64,000 bases of DNA from Nevskia ramosa DSM 11499 (lineage in GTDB: Bacteria > Pseudomonadota > Gammaproteobacteria > Nevskiales > Nevskiaceae), in the NCBI RefSeq assembly GCF_000420645.1, contig NZ_ATVI01000005.1, positions 1 to 64,000 on the forward strand, read 5' to 3'. A model generated the notes under the pieces. The model did no database searches. It was not told where the DNA came from and worked only from the letters and a program-made list of their open reading frames with translations. Shown here one piece after another: positions 8,303 through 18,055 of the stretch (its first letter is position 1; every line of letters starts with the position of its first letter). The translations under genes were made by a program, and so were the position numbers.

Positions 8303-8650
8303 TTAGAACGCCGCGTTGTAGAGCAGATACAGGCCCAGTGCACCGGCGCTGCCGTGCACCGCGACCATGGCCAGCGGCGTTCTGCCCTTGAACAGCACGC
8401 GGAACAGCAGCATGCCGCCGATGAAGCCGCCGAGGAACACCACCAACGCCCACCAGGCGAGCGTCGGCGTGGCGTCGCCGCCCTTGAGGTTCGAAGTGAA
8501 CAGGGTGGCCAGCGCCGCGAGTCCACCGAGGCCGTGAGCGGGCCCCAGGAAACCTGGAATGCGGATACCGAAGGCAATCATGGCCGCCATACCGATACCG
8601 CCGGCGGCAATGGCTGCGAAGAAATAGAACGCAATCTGGATCAATGGCAT
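8303..8650 (-). CDS. Small polytopic membrane protein, unknown function
   Basis: A 115-residue protein with four hydrophobic segments: IAFYFFAAIAAGGIGMAAMI, a central GLGGLAALATLFTS, WWALVVFLGGFIGGMLLF and a C-terminal AVHGSAGALGLYLLYNAAF. The start at 8650 has a GGGAGAAG ribosome-binding site. It is convergent with the lipoprotein gene (20 bp gap). No family is recognised, and the neighbours give no clear hint of role. Confidence 0.7.
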   Translation of the reverse strand: MPLIQIAFYFFAAIAAGGIGMAAMIAFGIRIPGFLGPAHGLGGLAALATLFTSNLKGGDATPTLAWWALVVFLGGFIGGMLLFRVLFKGRTPLAMVAVHGSAGALGLYLLYNAAF

Positions 8651-8763
8651 GGCTTGCTTCTCCCTTAGCGCGGCCCGGACTCGATGTCGGGCCTTAGTTG
8701 TGATGAAAGGTTGATGCTGGCTGCTGCTGGTCACGAATGCCCCATGCTTTCGCTGGGGCATGC

Positions 8764-9507
8764 TCAGGTTAGCGGTACGGCCTCCGCATCGCCAAAACTC
8801 AGGTGTTCCCACATCCGCTCGTAGACTCTTCCGGCCACTACCTGCCGGGCAATGGTTTCGTCTGCTGTCAGCAGGGTGTGGTCGCCATCCTGGCCCATCT
8901 GCATCAGGCCGGTCTCGACTCGTGCAGCTTCCTCCAGGAACCAGGACAGCGCCACCGCTTCGACGATGGTCTTGCCGACCACCACCGCGCCGTTGGCACG
9001 CATCACCAGCGCATTGCCCTGGCCCAGCGTGTCGGCCAGACGGGCGGCGGCTGCGTCATCACGCAGCAGGCGGGGGTCATCCCAGAGCACCGGGCCCTGG
9101 CCATCCGGACGCGCGAAGTAGGCGCCGAAGCCGTGCCGCGCACGCGGCGTCCGCTTCAGCAGCGCGAGCAGGCCGATCTGCGGCGGCATGATCCGGCACA
9201 CCGCAGCAATCTCCGGCCGCCGGGCGTAGACCTGCTGATGGATGCGCACCTCGCCAAGCACGCCGTCCGGCAACGGGCCGCTGACCGGCACGACGGTGCC
9301 GGCATCGCTAGTCAGGATGCTGCCCATCGGCTTCGCGGCGCAGACCAGGAAATGCTCAGCATCGAGCCGCAGGCTGCAATGGCCATAAGCGTGCACGAGG
9401 CCGCCGCGCGATAGCGCGCGGGCGGCGACGCGCAGCTCGGCCTGTTGCGCGGCGCTGGCGATCGGAGCTGGAAAATTCGTTTGTGGCACAGCGGTCATAA
9501 CCTTCAT
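8764..9507 (-). CDS. Class II aldolase/adducin-fold protein, probable CmtD-like decarboxylase
   Basis: A 247-residue class II aldolase-fold protein. Seen are AARALSRGGLVHAYGHCSLR near the N-terminus, SDAGTVVPVSG, EVRIHQQVYARRPEIAAVCR (metal-site histidine region) and ARVETGLMQMG near the end. The cleaving family includes fuculose-phosphate aldolases, but from memory the p-cumate pathway decarboxylase CmtD belongs to the same fold. Its place, divergent from a full meta-cleavage cluster that otherwise matches cmt, supports removal of the ring carboxyl group from the meta-cleavage product. That assignment is inference. The start may be 9507 or the in-frame ATG at 9495; both have purine-rich leaders. 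Confidence 0.75.
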   Translation of the reverse strand: MKVMTAVPQTNFPAPIASAAQQAELRVAARALSRGGLVHAYGHCSLRLDAEHFLVCAAKPMGSILTSDAGTVVPVSGPLPDGVLGEVRIHQQVYARRPEIAAVCRIMPPQIGLLALLKRTPRARHGFGAYFARPDGQGPVLWDDPRLLRDDAAAARLADTLGQGNALVMRANGAVVVGKTIVEAVALSWFLEEAARVETGLMQMGQDGDHTLLTADETIARQVVAGRVYERMWEHLSFGDAEAVPLT

Positions 9508-9584
9508 TTCCTTTCGGGACGGGTGCTTGTGATCGCAACTTACAATCAGTTCAGCCGGAATGTTGAAAGCGCGTCCGAAGCATA

Positions 9585-9598
9585 GTACGGTGCCTCAC
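9585..9598. promoter_or_regulatory. MarR-type operator candidate, site 4 (meta-cleavage cluster promoter)
   Basis: GTACGGTGCCTCAC has a perfect left half and a weaker right half (10 of 12 overall). It lies between the divergent decarboxylase (9507) and acetaldehyde dehydrogenase (9628) genes. Confidence 0.4.
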
Positions 9599-9627
9599 GA
9601 ATTTTGACGATACGGAAGAACAGCCGC

Positions 9628-10533
9628 GTGAAAAAGATCCGCTGCGCGATCATCGGCCCTGGGAACATTGGGACGGACCTGCTGTACAAGCTGAAGCGTT
9701 CGAGCGTGCTGGAGCCGGTGTGGATGGTCGGCGTCGATCCGGAATCGGAAGGCCTGGCGCGGGCGCGGGAATACGGCCTGAAGACCACGGCCGACGGTGT
9801 GGATGGCCTGCTGCCGTTCGTGGCCAGCGACAACATCCAGATCGCCTTCGACGCCACCAGCGCCTACGTCCACAAGCAGCACTCCGATGCGCTGACCGCG
9901 CTCGGCGTGATGATGATCGACCTGACGCCGGCGGCAATCGGCCCGTTCTGCATCCCGCCGATCAACCTGAAGGCTCATGCCGGCAGCCGGCAGATGAACG
10001 TCAACATGGTCACCTGCGGCGGCCAGGCGACGATTCCGATGGTCTACGCCGTATCCCGCGTGCAGAAGGTGTCGTACGCCGAGATCGTCGCGACGGTGGC
10101 CTCGAAATCGATTGGCCCCGGCACCCGCAAGAACATCGACGAATTCACCCGCACCACGGCCGCTGCCGTGAAATCAGTCGGCGGTGCCGAACGCGGCAAG
10201 GCGATCATCATCGTCAACCCGGCCGAACCACCGTTGATCATGCGCGACACCGTCCACTGCCTGACGGTGGACGCACCGAAGCAGAAAGAGATCGAAGCCT
10301 CGGTGCGCGACATGCTCGCCGAAGTCCAGAAGTACGTGCCCGGCTACCGGGTCATGAACGGCCCGGTATTCGACGGCAACCGGGTCACCACCTTCCTGCA
10401 GGTGGAAGGGCTCGGTGACTACCTGCCGAAGTACGCCGGCAACCTCGACATCATGACCGCCGCGGCCGCCCGCACCGCCGAAATGTTCGCCGAAGAAATC
10501 CTCGCCGGGCGCATCACGCCCGTGGCGGCCTGA
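9628..10533 (+). CDS. Acetaldehyde dehydrogenase, acylating (CmtH/MhpF/BphJ family)
   Basis: About 301 residues, the family's usual length. The Rossmann motif [11 protein letters not shown] is at residues 8-18, the nucleophile is C130 in [12 protein letters not shown], and [10 protein letters not shown] is followed by the conserved [14 protein letters not shown] block. It converts the acetaldehyde released by the neighbouring aldolase to acetyl-CoA, with direct channelling in characterised homologues. The GTG at 9628 is preferred to an upstream TTG because GGAAG precedes it at good spacing. It is the first gene of a long co-directional operon that runs to 19700. Confidence 0.92.
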   Translation: MKKIRCAIIGPGNIGTDLLYKLKRSSVLEPVWMVGVDPESEGLARAREYGLKTTADGVDGLLPFVASDNIQIAFDATSAYVHKQHSDALTALGVMMIDLTPAAIGPFCIPPINLKAHAGSRQMNVNMVTCGGQATIPMVYAVSRVQKVSYAEIVATVASKSIGPGTRKNIDEFTRTTAAAVKSVGGAERGKAIIIVNPAEPPLIMRDTVHCLTVDAPKQKEIEASVRDMLAEVQKYVPGYRVMNGPVFDGNRVTTFLQVEGLGDYLPKYAGNLDIMTAAAARTAEMFAEEILAGRITPVAA

Positions 10534-10547
10534 AGGAAGCACGATCC

Positions 10548-11582
10548 ATGAATCTCAAAGGCATCAAAGTCAGAACGCATGACATGTCGCTGCGCGACGG
10601 CATGCACCCGAAACGCCACCAGATCAGCATCGAACAGATGCAGAAGATCGCCACCGACCTCGATGTCGCCGGTGTCCCGCTGATCGAAGTCACCCATGGC
10701 GATGGCCTCGGCGGCGGATCCGTCAACTACGGCTTCGCCGCCGCCAGCGACGAAGACTATCTCCGCGCCGTGATCCCGCTCCTCAAGCAGGCCAAGGTCT
10801 CGGCCCTGCTGATTCCGGGCATCGGCACGGTGGACGACCTCAAGGTCGCTGCCGACTGCGGTATCCACACCGTCCGAGTCGCCACCCACTGCACCGAAGC
10901 CGATGTCAGCGAACAGCACATCATCGCCGGCAGAAAGCTCGGCCTCGACACCGTCGGCTTCCTGATGATGGCGCACATGTCCGAGCCGGAAGCCCTGCTC
11001 AAGCAAGCCAGATTGATGGAAAGCTACGGCGCCCAATGCATCTACGTCACCGACTCCGCGGGTTACATGCTCCCGGACGACGTCAGCGCCCGAGTCGGCC
11101 ACCTGCGCCAGCATCTCAACGCCGACACCGAACTCGGCTTCCACGGCCACCACAACATGGCCATGGGCATCTCCAACAGCCTCGCCGCGATCGAAGCCGG
11201 AGCAAGACGCATCGACTGCGCCTGCGGCGGCATGGGCGCCGGTGCCGGCAACACGCCACTGGAAGTGTTCATTGCGGTGGCCAACCGGATGGGCATCGAG
11301 ACCGGGGTCGACCTGTTCAAGGTCACCGACGTCGCCGAAGACCTGGTCACCCCGATCCTCGACTTCCCGGTGCGCATCGACCGCAACTCGCTGACTCTGG
11401 GCTACGCCGGCGTCTATTCGAGCTTCCTGCTGTTTGCCCGAAGAGCCGAGGCCAAGTACGGCGTGCCGGCCCGCGAAATTCTCATCGAACTGGGAAGACT
11501 GAAGATGGTCGGCGGCCAGGAAGACATGATCGAAGACACCGCCATCAATATGGCGCGTGAACGTGGGTTGAGCGCCGCCTGA
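10548..11582 (+). CDS. 4-hydroxy-2-oxovalerate aldolase (CmtG/MhpE/BphI family)
   Basis: A 344-residue DmpG-type aldolase. The active-site arginine and metal aspartate are in [15 protein letters not shown] (11-25), the metal histidines are in [11 protein letters not shown] (about 197-207), and [14 protein letters not shown] follows. It splits 4-hydroxy-2-oxovalerate into pyruvate and acetaldehyde, which it passes to the dehydrogenase encoded 14 bp upstream; the two form a bifunctional complex in known pathways. The ribosome-binding site is AAGGAAG. This pair is the common end of meta-cleavage routes. Confidence 0.93.
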   Translation: MNLKGIKVRTHDMSLRDGMHPKRHQISIEQMQKIATDLDVAGVPLIEVTHGDGLGGGSVNYGFAAASDEDYLRAVIPLLKQAKVSALLIPGIGTVDDLKVAADCGIHTVRVATHCTEADVSEQHIIAGRKLGLDTVGFLMMAHMSEPEALLKQARLMESYGAQCIYVTDSAGYMLPDDVSARVGHLRQHLNADTELGFHGHHNMAMGISNSLAAIEAGARRIDCACGGMGAGAGNTPLEVFIAVANRMGIETGVDLFKVTDVAEDLVTPILDFPVRIDRNSLTLGYAGVYSSFLLFARRAEAKYGVPAREILIELGRLKMVGGQEDMIEDTAINMARERGLSAA

Positions 11583-11590
11583 GCCTATCC

Positions 11591-13297
11591 GTGACCACGC
11601 CGACTGCCACCTTCCGCGCCGCCCGCGATCTGCTGCTGCGCCATCGCGACGACTATGCGACGGCGATGGCCGAGTTCGCCTGGCCGGTGCTGCCTGAGTT
11701 CAATTGGGCGCTCGATCACTTCGATGAACTGGCGCTTGGAAACCAAGCCTGCGCGCTGTGGATCGTCGACGAAAGCGGCGCCGAACTGCGGCGCAGTTTC
11801 GACGAACTGCGCGTCGCTTCAGATCGCAGCGCTAACTGGCTGCGCAGCCTTGGCGTGCAGCGCGGTGATCGGCTGCTGGTGATGCTGCCGAACCGGGTCG
11901 AGCTGTGGGAGATCATGCTCGCGGCGATCAAGCTTGGCGCGGTGCTGGCCCCGGCGACGCAGATCCTGTCGGCGGCCGATCTGCAGGACCGCATCGAGCG
12001 CGGCGACATGCGCGCGGTGATCTGCGATCCAGCGAGCCTTGCGAAGTTCGAAGGTATTGCCGAAGGGCGACTGAAGATCGTCGTCGGTGGCGAAGCTCCC
12101 GGTTGGACTTCGTATGTCGATGTCAGCAAGGCGTCGACGAACTACCAGCCCGATAGCGTTACCAAGGGCAATGACGCCTGTGTCCTGTATTTCACGTCGG
12201 GCACCACCTCGAAGCCGAAGATGGTGCTGCACACGCAGACCAGCTATCCGGTCGGCCATCTGAGCACCATGTATTGGCTGGGCCTGAAGCCCGGCGATGT
12301 GCACATGAACATCAGCTCGCCGGGTTGGGCCAAGCACGCCTGGAGCTGTTTGTTCGCGCCCTGGCAGGTCGGTGCGACGATCTTCATCTACAACCAGGGC
12401 CGCTTCGATACTGCGAAGACGCTGAACACGCTGGTGCGTTGCGGCGTCACCAGCTTATGTGCGCCGCCGACTGCCTGGCGCTCGCTGATCATCGAAGACC
12501 TGAAGGCTTACCCGGTGAAGCTGCGCGAGCTGACCAGCGCCGGCGAGCCGCTGAATCCGGAAGTGATCGAGCAGGTGAAGAGCGCCTGGGGCATCACCAT
12601 CCGCGAAGGCTTTGGCCAGACCGAATCGACAGCGATGCTCGGCAATCCGCCGGGTCAGCCGGTGCGTTACGGCTCGATGGGCAGGCCGCTGCCGGGCTAT
12701 GCGATCGACCTGCTCGATCTCGATGGCAACAAGGCGGGCGAGGGCGAGATCTCGGTGCGCCTGTCGCCGCGTCCTACGGCGATCATGGCTGGCTACGCGG
12801 GTGATGTCGCAAAGACCCAGAAGGCGCTTGGCGGTTCGCACTACGGCACCGCCGATGTCGCGTCCATCGACGCCGATGGTTACTACTGGTACGTCGGTCG
12901 CACCGATGACGTGTTCAAGAGTTCGGACTACCGCATCTCGCCGTTCGAGCTGGAAAGCGCGCTGCTTGAACATCCGGCCGTCGCTGAAGCTGCCGTGTTC
13001 GAAAGCCCGGACCCGAAGCGCCTCTGCGTGCCGAAGGCCTGCGTGATCCTGGCGCCGGGCCATGTACCGAGCGCCGATACCGCGAAGACGATCCTGCTGT
13101 TTGCGCGCAGCCGTCTGGCGCCGTACCAGAAGGTGCGCATCATCGAATTCTGTGACTTGCCGAAGACGGTCTCCGGCAAGGTGCGCCGCAATGAATTGCG
13201 CGCCACCGAAGCGGCGCGTCGTGCGGCCGGCGAGCGCGGCGAACATGAATATCTGGAAGCCGATTTTCCCGAATTGCTCGATGCAAGACGCGTCTGA
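11591..13297 (+). CDS. Acyl-CoA synthetase, MACS/benzoate-CoA ligase type
   Basis: A 568-residue AMP-forming ligase. It has the P-loop YFTSGTTSKPKMV (about 200-212), the A5 motif EGFGQTES (about 338), the A8 region YYWYVGRTDDVFKSSDYRISP and the C-terminal catalytic lysine in KTVSGKVRRNEL, so all motifs look intact. The segment HMNISSPGWAKHAWSCLFAP resembles medium-chain (ACSM) and benzoate ligases. It starts with GTG 8 bp after the aldolase stop. Within a cmt-like pathway the hydrolase would release isobutyrate, so activation of a short branched acid is an attractive but unproven role; activation of an aromatic acid is the alternative. Confidence 0.88.
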   Translation: MTTPTATFRAARDLLLRHRDDYATAMAEFAWPVLPEFNWALDHFDELALGNQACALWIVDESGAELRRSFDELRVASDRSANWLRSLGVQRGDRLLVMLPNRVELWEIMLAAIKLGAVLAPATQILSAADLQDRIERGDMRAVICDPASLAKFEGIAEGRLKIVVGGEAPGWTSYVDVSKASTNYQPDSVTKGNDACVLYFTSGTTSKPKMVLHTQTSYPVGHLSTMYWLGLKPGDVHMNISSPGWAKHAWSCLFAPWQVGATIFIYNQGRFDTAKTLNTLVRCGVTSLCAPPTAWRSLIIEDLKAYPVKLRELTSAGEPLNPEVIEQVKSAWGITIREGFGQTESTAMLGNPPGQPVRYGSMGRPLPGYAIDLLDLDGNKAGEGEISVRLSPRPTAIMAGYAGDVAKTQKALGGSHYGTADVASIDADGYYWYVGRTDDVFKSSDYRISPFELESALLEHPAVAEAAVFESPDPKRLCVPKACVILAPGHVPSADTAKTILLFARSRLAPYQKVRIIEFCDLPKTVSGKVRRNELRATEAARRAAGERGEHEYLEADFPELLDARRV

Positions 13298-13339
13298 TGT
13301 CGAGCTGTGTACTAGCCAAGGTCTGAACTGGAACCTGCC

Positions 13340-14674
13340 ATGAACGCACCCGCCCCCCCCAACACTAGACCGATCCCCTTGTCCGAGCTGCCGGTGGTCT
13401 GGAGCGACAAGGAAAAGCACCGTTTCAAGGTTGCGCGGCGCAGCTTCGTCGATCCCGAGATCCTCAAGGCGGAGTACGACACCATCTTCAACAAGTGCTG
13501 GCTCTATGTCGGCCACGAGTCGGAGCTGGTCAAGAACGGCGACTTCGTCACCCGCATCATCGCCAAGCGGAGCGTGCTGTTCACCAAGGACGCGACGGGC
13601 AAGATCAATGCGTTCTTCAATGCCTGTCCGCATCGCGGCGCGCAGGTCTGTCGCGAGCGCAAGGGCAACGCCAAATCGTTCCAGTGCTTCTATCACGGCT
13701 GGGTGTTCGGATCGGATGGCAAGCTGAAGAGCCAGCCGGGCAGCGAGTGCTATCCGGATGACTTCAACGCCGATGGCCAGGCCAATCTGGTGTCGGTGCC
13801 GCGCATCGATTCCTATCGCGGCTTCTGGTTCATCTGCTTCGATCGCGAAGTGCAGTCCTTGCCGGACTACCTGGCCGGTGCCAAGGAGTGGATCGACATC
13901 GTTGCCGATCAGTCGGAAACGATGATGACCCTGGTCGGCGGCACGCAGGAGTATCAGATCCGCGCCAACTGGAAACTGCTGACCGAGAACTCCATTGACG
14001 GCTACCACGCGATCAACACCCATGCGACCTATGTCGATTACCTGAAGAACTCGCAGGGCTCGATGAGCCCGGTGCCGTTCGAAGGAACCGGTTACGACCT
14101 CGGCAATGGCCATGCGGTGATCGAGTACCGCGCGCCCTGGGGCCGTCCAGTCGCACAGTGGATTCCATTGTGGGGCGATGAAGGCAAGGTCGAGTTGGAG
14201 AAAGTCCATGCCCGCCTCGTCGAACGCTTCGGCAAGGAGCGCGCGGATCGCATCGCGTTCTCCAACCGCAACATGTTCATTTTCCCGAATCTGGTCATCA
14301 ACGACATCATGGCGATCACCGTGCGCACCTATTACCCGACGGCGCCGGACGCGATGCAGGTATTCGGCTGGGCGCTGGCGCCGAACGAGGAAAGCACCTG
14401 GGCGCGCAAGTATCGGCTCTCGAATTTCCTCGAGTTCCTCGGCCCGGGCGGCTTCGCCACGCCGGATGATGTGGAGGCGCTGGAGCAGTGCCAGCGCGGT
14501 TTCGAGTCGATGCTCGAAGCGCCGTGGAGCGATATCTCCAAAGGCATGAAGAAAGAGAAGGTCAACTACGACGACGAACTGCAGATGCGTGCCTTCTGGA
14601 CTCGCTGGCAGGAATGCACCAAGGCCCGTGCCGCAGCCCCGAGCGTGGTGCCGAACCAGGGAGACCAGGCATGA
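13340..14674 (+). CDS. Rieske ring-hydroxylating dioxygenase, alpha subunit
   Basis: A 444-residue terminal oxygenase subunit. The Rieske cluster ligands are C96, H98, C116 and H119 (CPHRG and CFYHGW). The mononuclear iron site region is [19 protein letters not shown], giving the bridging D220 and iron ligands H223 and H228. The length is typical of alpha subunits. It would insert two oxygens into an aromatic ring to make a cis-dihydrodiol. Context (a CymR-like regulator, class II aldolase-like decarboxylase, SDR and extradiol enzyme) points to an aromatic carboxylate such as p-cumate. The beta subunit start overlaps its stop (ATGA). No dedicated ferredoxin reductase is encoded in the operon. 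Confidence 0.93.
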   Translation: MNAPAPPNTRPIPLSELPVVWSDKEKHRFKVARRSFVDPEILKAEYDTIFNKCWLYVGHESELVKNGDFVTRIIAKRSVLFTKDATGKINAFFNACPHRGAQVCRERKGNAKSFQCFYHGWVFGSDGKLKSQPGSECYPDDFNADGQANLVSVPRIDSYRGFWFICFDREVQSLPDYLAGAKEWIDIVADQSETMMTLVGGTQEYQIRANWKLLTENSIDGYHAINTHATYVDYLKNSQGSMSPVPFEGTGYDLGNGHAVIEYRAPWGRPVAQWIPLWGDEGKVELEKVHARLVERFGKERADRIAFSNRNMFIFPNLVINDIMAITVRTYYPTAPDAMQVFGWALAPNEESTWARKYRLSNFLEFLGPGGFATPDDVEALEQCQRGFESMLEAPWSDISKGMKKEKVNYDDELQMRAFWTRWQECTKARAAAPSVVPNQGDQA

Positions 14675-15171
14675 GCCAGCTGACTCTCGCCAACGTCACG
14701 CGCGAGCAGGTCGAGGACTTCATGTTCCTCGAAGCGGAGATCCTCGACGAATGGCGTCTGAAGGAATGGCTGACCCTGTTCACGACGGATGCCACCTACA
14801 ACGTGCCAGCCACCGACGTGCCGGCGAACGCCTCGCCGGACGGCACGCTGTTCTATGTCGCCGATGATCGCTTCCGCCTGGAACAGAGAGTCGAGCGTCT
14901 GCTGAAGCGCACCGCGCATGCCGAGTTTCCACGCTCGAAGACGCGCCATCTGGTCAGCAACGTGCGCATTCGCGGCCGGTCGGACAGCGAACTCGATGTC
15001 GGCGCCGCGGTGCTGACCTATCGCACCAAGATGGGCCTGACCGAAACCTACATCGGCAGCTATCGCTATCGGCTGGTGGTCGAGGAAGGCCGCCTGCTGA
15101 TCCGCGAAAAGCGCTGCATTCTCGACATGGACGGCCTGAAGCCCAATGGTCGCATCAGCATCATTCTCTGA
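14671..15171 (+). CDS. Ring-hydroxylating dioxygenase, beta subunit
   Basis: A 166-residue protein of the SnoaL/NTF2-like beta-subunit family: [20 protein letters not shown] near the N-terminus, [11 protein letters not shown], and a late [20 protein letters not shown] strand pair. It gives the alpha subunit its hexameric structure and has no catalytic residues of its own. The ATG at 14671 overlaps the alpha-subunit stop (ATGA). Confidence 0.92.
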   Translation: MSQLTLANVTREQVEDFMFLEAEILDEWRLKEWLTLFTTDATYNVPATDVPANASPDGTLFYVADDRFRLEQRVERLLKRTAHAEFPRSKTRHLVSNVRIRGRSDSELDVGAAVLTYRTKMGLTETYIGSYRYRLVVEEGRLLIREKRCILDMDGLKPNGRISIIL

Positions 15172-15325
15172 GACATGGCCATGAACCTACTGCGCTCGGC
15201 AGCTCGGCACCGTCCGGTGCTCGAAATGCTCACGTGCTGTCACGCACGCTCCGCTTTCTGCGCTCCGGGCTGCACCTACCTGCCGTCGCTCGCGACGGTT
15301 CCTGACCACGTCTGAGGCGCGCTCG

Positions 15326-16231
15326 ATGACCATCCCCTTCCGCTACCGCCGCCTCGGCTACGTCGCGCTGAACGTCACCGATCTGGCGCGCAGCACCACG
15401 TTCTATCGCGATCTGGTCGGCCTCGATGTCAGTGATGCCACCGAACAACGGGTGGCGCTGCGTTGCGCGCGCGATCACCACGCGGTGCTGCTCTATCCGG
15501 CGGCAGCGCCTGGCTTGAAGCGGATCGGCTTCGAACTGGAGTCGTCTGCCGATCTCGCCAAGGCACGGACTTATCTGACCGAGCAGGGCTATGCGATCGA
15601 GGACGTTTCGGCCGATGAGCTGAAGGATCTGCGCACGGTCGCTGCACTCCGCTTTCGGCTGCCGGACAGCGGCCTGTGCATCGAATACTTCGTGCAGATG
15701 ATGCACATGGCCACGCCGTTCGAAGCGCGCCTGACCAGGATCGAGCGGCTGGGTCATGTGGTGATCAACACCAGCAGCTTCGACACCATGCTCGGCGCGT
15801 TCCGCGACCAGCTCGGCTTCAAGGTGTCGGATTTCGTGCCGGGCTTCGCCGCGTTCCTGCGCGCCTGGCCGAATCCGCTGCATCACTCGCTGGCGGTGCT
15901 GACCGGGCCGGATCATCACCTGAATCACGTCAATTTCATGGTCAGCGATATCGACGACATCGGCCGCGCGATGAACCGCATGAAGGCGGCCAACGTCGAG
16001 ATCGTCTTCGGCCCGGGGCGGCATCAGCCGTCGGAAAGCATCTTCCTGTACTTCCTCGATCCGGACGGCATGACCGTCGAATACAGCTTCGGCATGGAAT
16101 GCTTCCCGGAAGACGGCGCTCGCGAAGCGCGGCTGCTGGAACCCGCACCGAAGACGCTCGATACCTGGGGCAGTGTGCCGACGCCGGCCTTCGGCAAGAT
16201 CGGCCAGATCGAACAGGGAATCGAAGCGTGA
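15326..16231 (+). CDS. Type I extradiol ring-cleavage dioxygenase (VOC family, CmtC/BphC-like)
   Basis: A 301-residue two-domain vicinal-oxygen-chelate protein. The C-terminal domain carries the probable iron ligands H144 (RLGHVVINT), H201 (HHLNHVNFMV) and E252 (DGMTVEYSF). Their spacing is close to that of BphC (146/210/260). The family cleaves catechols next to the hydroxyls; here the likely substrate is the catechol made by the upstream dioxygenase and downstream dehydrogenase. About 150 bp without a gene separates it from the beta subunit. Its last codons overlap the GTG start of the SDR gene. Confidence 0.9.
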   Translation: MTIPFRYRRLGYVALNVTDLARSTTFYRDLVGLDVSDATEQRVALRCARDHHAVLLYPAAAPGLKRIGFELESSADLAKARTYLTEQGYAIEDVSADELKDLRTVAALRFRLPDSGLCIEYFVQMMHMATPFEARLTRIERLGHVVINTSSFDTMLGAFRDQLGFKVSDFVPGFAAFLRAWPNPLHHSLAVLTGPDHHLNHVNFMVSDIDDIGRAMNRMKAANVEIVFGPGRHQPSESIFLYFLDPDGMTVEYSFGMECFPEDGAREARLLEPAPKTLDTWGSVPTPAFGKIGQIEQGIEA

Positions 16232-16989
16232 GCGGTCGCTTCGAAGGCCAGGTTGCCGTTGTCACCGGCGCCGGTCGCGGCATCGGCTATGCCTGCGCGG
16301 AGCGCTTTGCCAGCGAAGGCGCGAGCCTGGTCATCGGTGATCTCGACCAGGCGCAGGTCGATGCGGCGGTTGCCAAGCTGGCGAGCGAATTCGGGGTGAA
16401 GGTTGTCGGCGTTGCCGGTGACCTGTCCTTGCAGGAAGTGGCGGAACGAACTATCGGCGCAGCGAAAACCCACTTCGGCCGTCTCGACATCCTGGTCAAC
16501 AACGCCGGCGGCGGCATCCTGCGGCCGTTCCTCGATCACACGCCGGACACCTTGCGCGCCACCATCGACCGCAATCTGTGGACCTGCATCTGGTGCTGCT
16601 GGTATGCATTGCCGCTGATGCGGGTGCAAGGCTTTGGCCGCATCGTCAACCTCGGTGCCGATTCGGTGCGCAACGGTCTGTTCGACCACGCCGCCTACAA
16701 CGCGGCCAAGGGCGGCATGCACGGCATGACCACCGGCCTGGCGCGTGAGTACGCGCGCGAAGGCATCACCGTGAACACCGTGGCGCCCTGCGTCGTGCAG
16801 ACTCCGCAGCTCGATGAAGTCGCCAAGCGCGATCCCGAACTGGTGCGCAAGGTCATCGATGTGGTGCCGATGGGCCGGCCCGGCACGATGGACGAAGTCG
16901 CGTCGATGGTCGCCTATCTGGCCAGCCGCGAAGCGGCGTTCGTCACCGGTCAGGTGATCAGCGTCAACGGCGGCACGACGATGCTCTGA
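16228..16989 (+). CDS. Short-chain dehydrogenase, probable cis-dihydrodiol dehydrogenase (CmtB-like)
   Basis: A 253-residue classical SDR. The NAD site is VVTGAGRGIGYA (11-22), LVNNAGGG follows, and the catalytic tyrosine and lysine are in AAYNAAKGGMHG. It ends with FVTGQVISVNGGTTML. It would rearomatise the cis-dihydrodiol to a catechol. The GTG at 16228 (GTGA overlap with the extradiol gene) gives the expected family start; longer reading into the upstream gene has no family match. Confidence 0.88.
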   Translation: MSGRFEGQVAVVTGAGRGIGYACAERFASEGASLVIGDLDQAQVDAAVAKLASEFGVKVVGVAGDLSLQEVAERTIGAAKTHFGRLDILVNNAGGGILRPFLDHTPDTLRATIDRNLWTCIWCCWYALPLMRVQGFGRIVNLGADSVRNGLFDHAAYNAAKGGMHGMTTGLAREYAREGITVNTVAPCVVQTPQLDEVAKRDPELVRKVIDVVPMGRPGTMDEVASMVAYLASREAAFVTGQVISVNGGTTML

Positions 16990-17022
16990 TGCTGTGCACT
17001 TCTTTCATCACGTTCTGAACTC

Positions 17023-17337
17023 ATGACCAACACCCTGGCCACCATTACGGAATCCGAACTGCTCGACGGCGAGATGAAGAGCGCCTTCCTGCCCGATGGC
17101 ACGCGCATCGCGCTGTTCCATATCAACGGCGGCTTCTACGCGACGCAGGACACCTGCACGCACGAGAACGCTTCGCTGAACGACGAAGGCACAGTCGATG
17201 GTGATCGGGTGACGTGCACCTGGCACTACTGCGAGTTCTCGATCGTCACCGGCGAAGCCCTGAACTCGCCGTGCAGCGAGCCGCTGCGCACCTTCCCGGT
17301 CAGAGTGATCGACGGTGTGCTCCATGTCGATTACTGA
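17023..17337 (+). CDS. Rieske-type ferredoxin of the dioxygenase system (CmtAd-like)
   Basis: A 104-residue ferredoxin with a [2Fe-2S] Rieske site: C45 and H47 (CTHENASLND) and C65 and H68 (CTWHYCEF). It ends LRTFPVRVIDGVLHVDY, as in BphF/CmtAd-type proteins. It carries electrons from a flavoprotein reductase to the alpha subunit. The reductase is missing from this operon; the XylA-like reductases elsewhere in the window or a gene outside it would have to serve. Confidence 0.92.
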   Translation: MTNTLATITESELLDGEMKSAFLPDGTRIALFHINGGFYATQDTCTHENASLNDEGTVDGDRVTCTWHYCEFSIVTGEALNSPCSEPLRTFPVRVIDGVLHVDY

Positions 17338-18055
17338 AAAGATGCTGAAGCTGCGCAAGCCGCGTGCGACTGCTGCGCCGGCCGAGAAGGCGGTGCGAGC
17401 ACCTGCAGTACGTCGTCGTACCCAGACCGAACGCTCGGACGAAATGCGCATGCGGCTGGTCGAAGCCTCGGCGATCGTGCTGCGCCGCAAGGGTTATGCG
17501 GGCTTGCGCACCGATGAAGTGGCACGGGTCGCCAAGGTATCCAGAGGCGCGCTGCAGCACCATTTCCCGAGCAAGGACAGCCTGGTCGTCGCCACTGCCG
17601 AACATCTGCTGCAGACCAGCCTGGCCCGTGGCCAGCGCCGCGCCAGCACGGCCGAGGCAGTCGACGATCCGATCGCAGCGATCATCGAGGACGGACTCGA
17701 ATTCTTCCTCGGTGCCGATTTCACCGTGGTGCTCGATCTGGTGCTCGCCGGCAGCAAGAGCCGCGCGATGCGCGATCGCATCTACGAGCATGCGAAGACC
17801 AATCGCCTCGGCGTCGAGGACGCCTGGCTGGCGCTGCTGGTCGCCAAGGGCGTGCCGGTGGACAAGGCCGAAAAAGTGCTGTGGCTGACCATCAGCGTGA
17901 TCCGCGGCTTCGCCGTGCGCGCGCTGTGGCAGCAGGACGACGCTCTGTTCCGCAGCCTGCTCGACGAATGGAAGCTGATCATCGTCGGCCATTTGCAGAA
18001 CCTCACCAACAAGACTGGCGACAAGAACCCAACCGCATCCGGAGCAAAAAAATGA
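17324..18055 (+). CDS. TetR-family regulator resembling CymR
   Basis: A 243-residue TetR protein. The HTH runs from RRRTQTERSDEMRMRLVEAS through KGYAGLRTDEVARVAKVSRG and ALQHHFPSKDSLVVATAEH. From memory, the p-cumate repressor CymR has RRTQAER, REKGYAGFR, VSRGAQSHHFPTK and, in its ligand domain, an NRFVVEDMWLGVLVSRG block; here NRLGVEDAWLALLVAKG is the counterpart, followed by IRGFAVRALWQ. This is strong resemblance, though no alignment was run. The N-terminus has a basic Ala-rich extension. The start is uncertain (17324 or 17342). It overlaps the ferredoxin gene and ends in an ATGA overlap with the hydrolase, so it is part of the operon it probably controls. Confidence 0.88.
   Translation: MSITEKMLKLRKPRATAAPAEKAVRAPAVRRRTQTERSDEMRMRLVEASAIVLRRKGYAGLRTDEVARVAKVSRGALQHHFPSKDSLVVATAEHLLQTSLARGQRRASTAEAVDDPIAAIIEDGLEFFLGADFTVVLDLVLAGSKSRAMRDRIYEHAKTNRLGVEDAWLALLVAKGVPVDKAEKVLWLTISVIRGFAVRALWQQDDALFRSLLDEWKLIIVGHLQNLTNKTGDKNPTASGAKK

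Noticed and set aside
15172-15325. A small gene between the dioxygenase beta subunit and the extradiol gene
   Set aside because: No frame with a ribosome-binding site or recognisable product is seen. The stretch holds only short GC-rich inverted segments.
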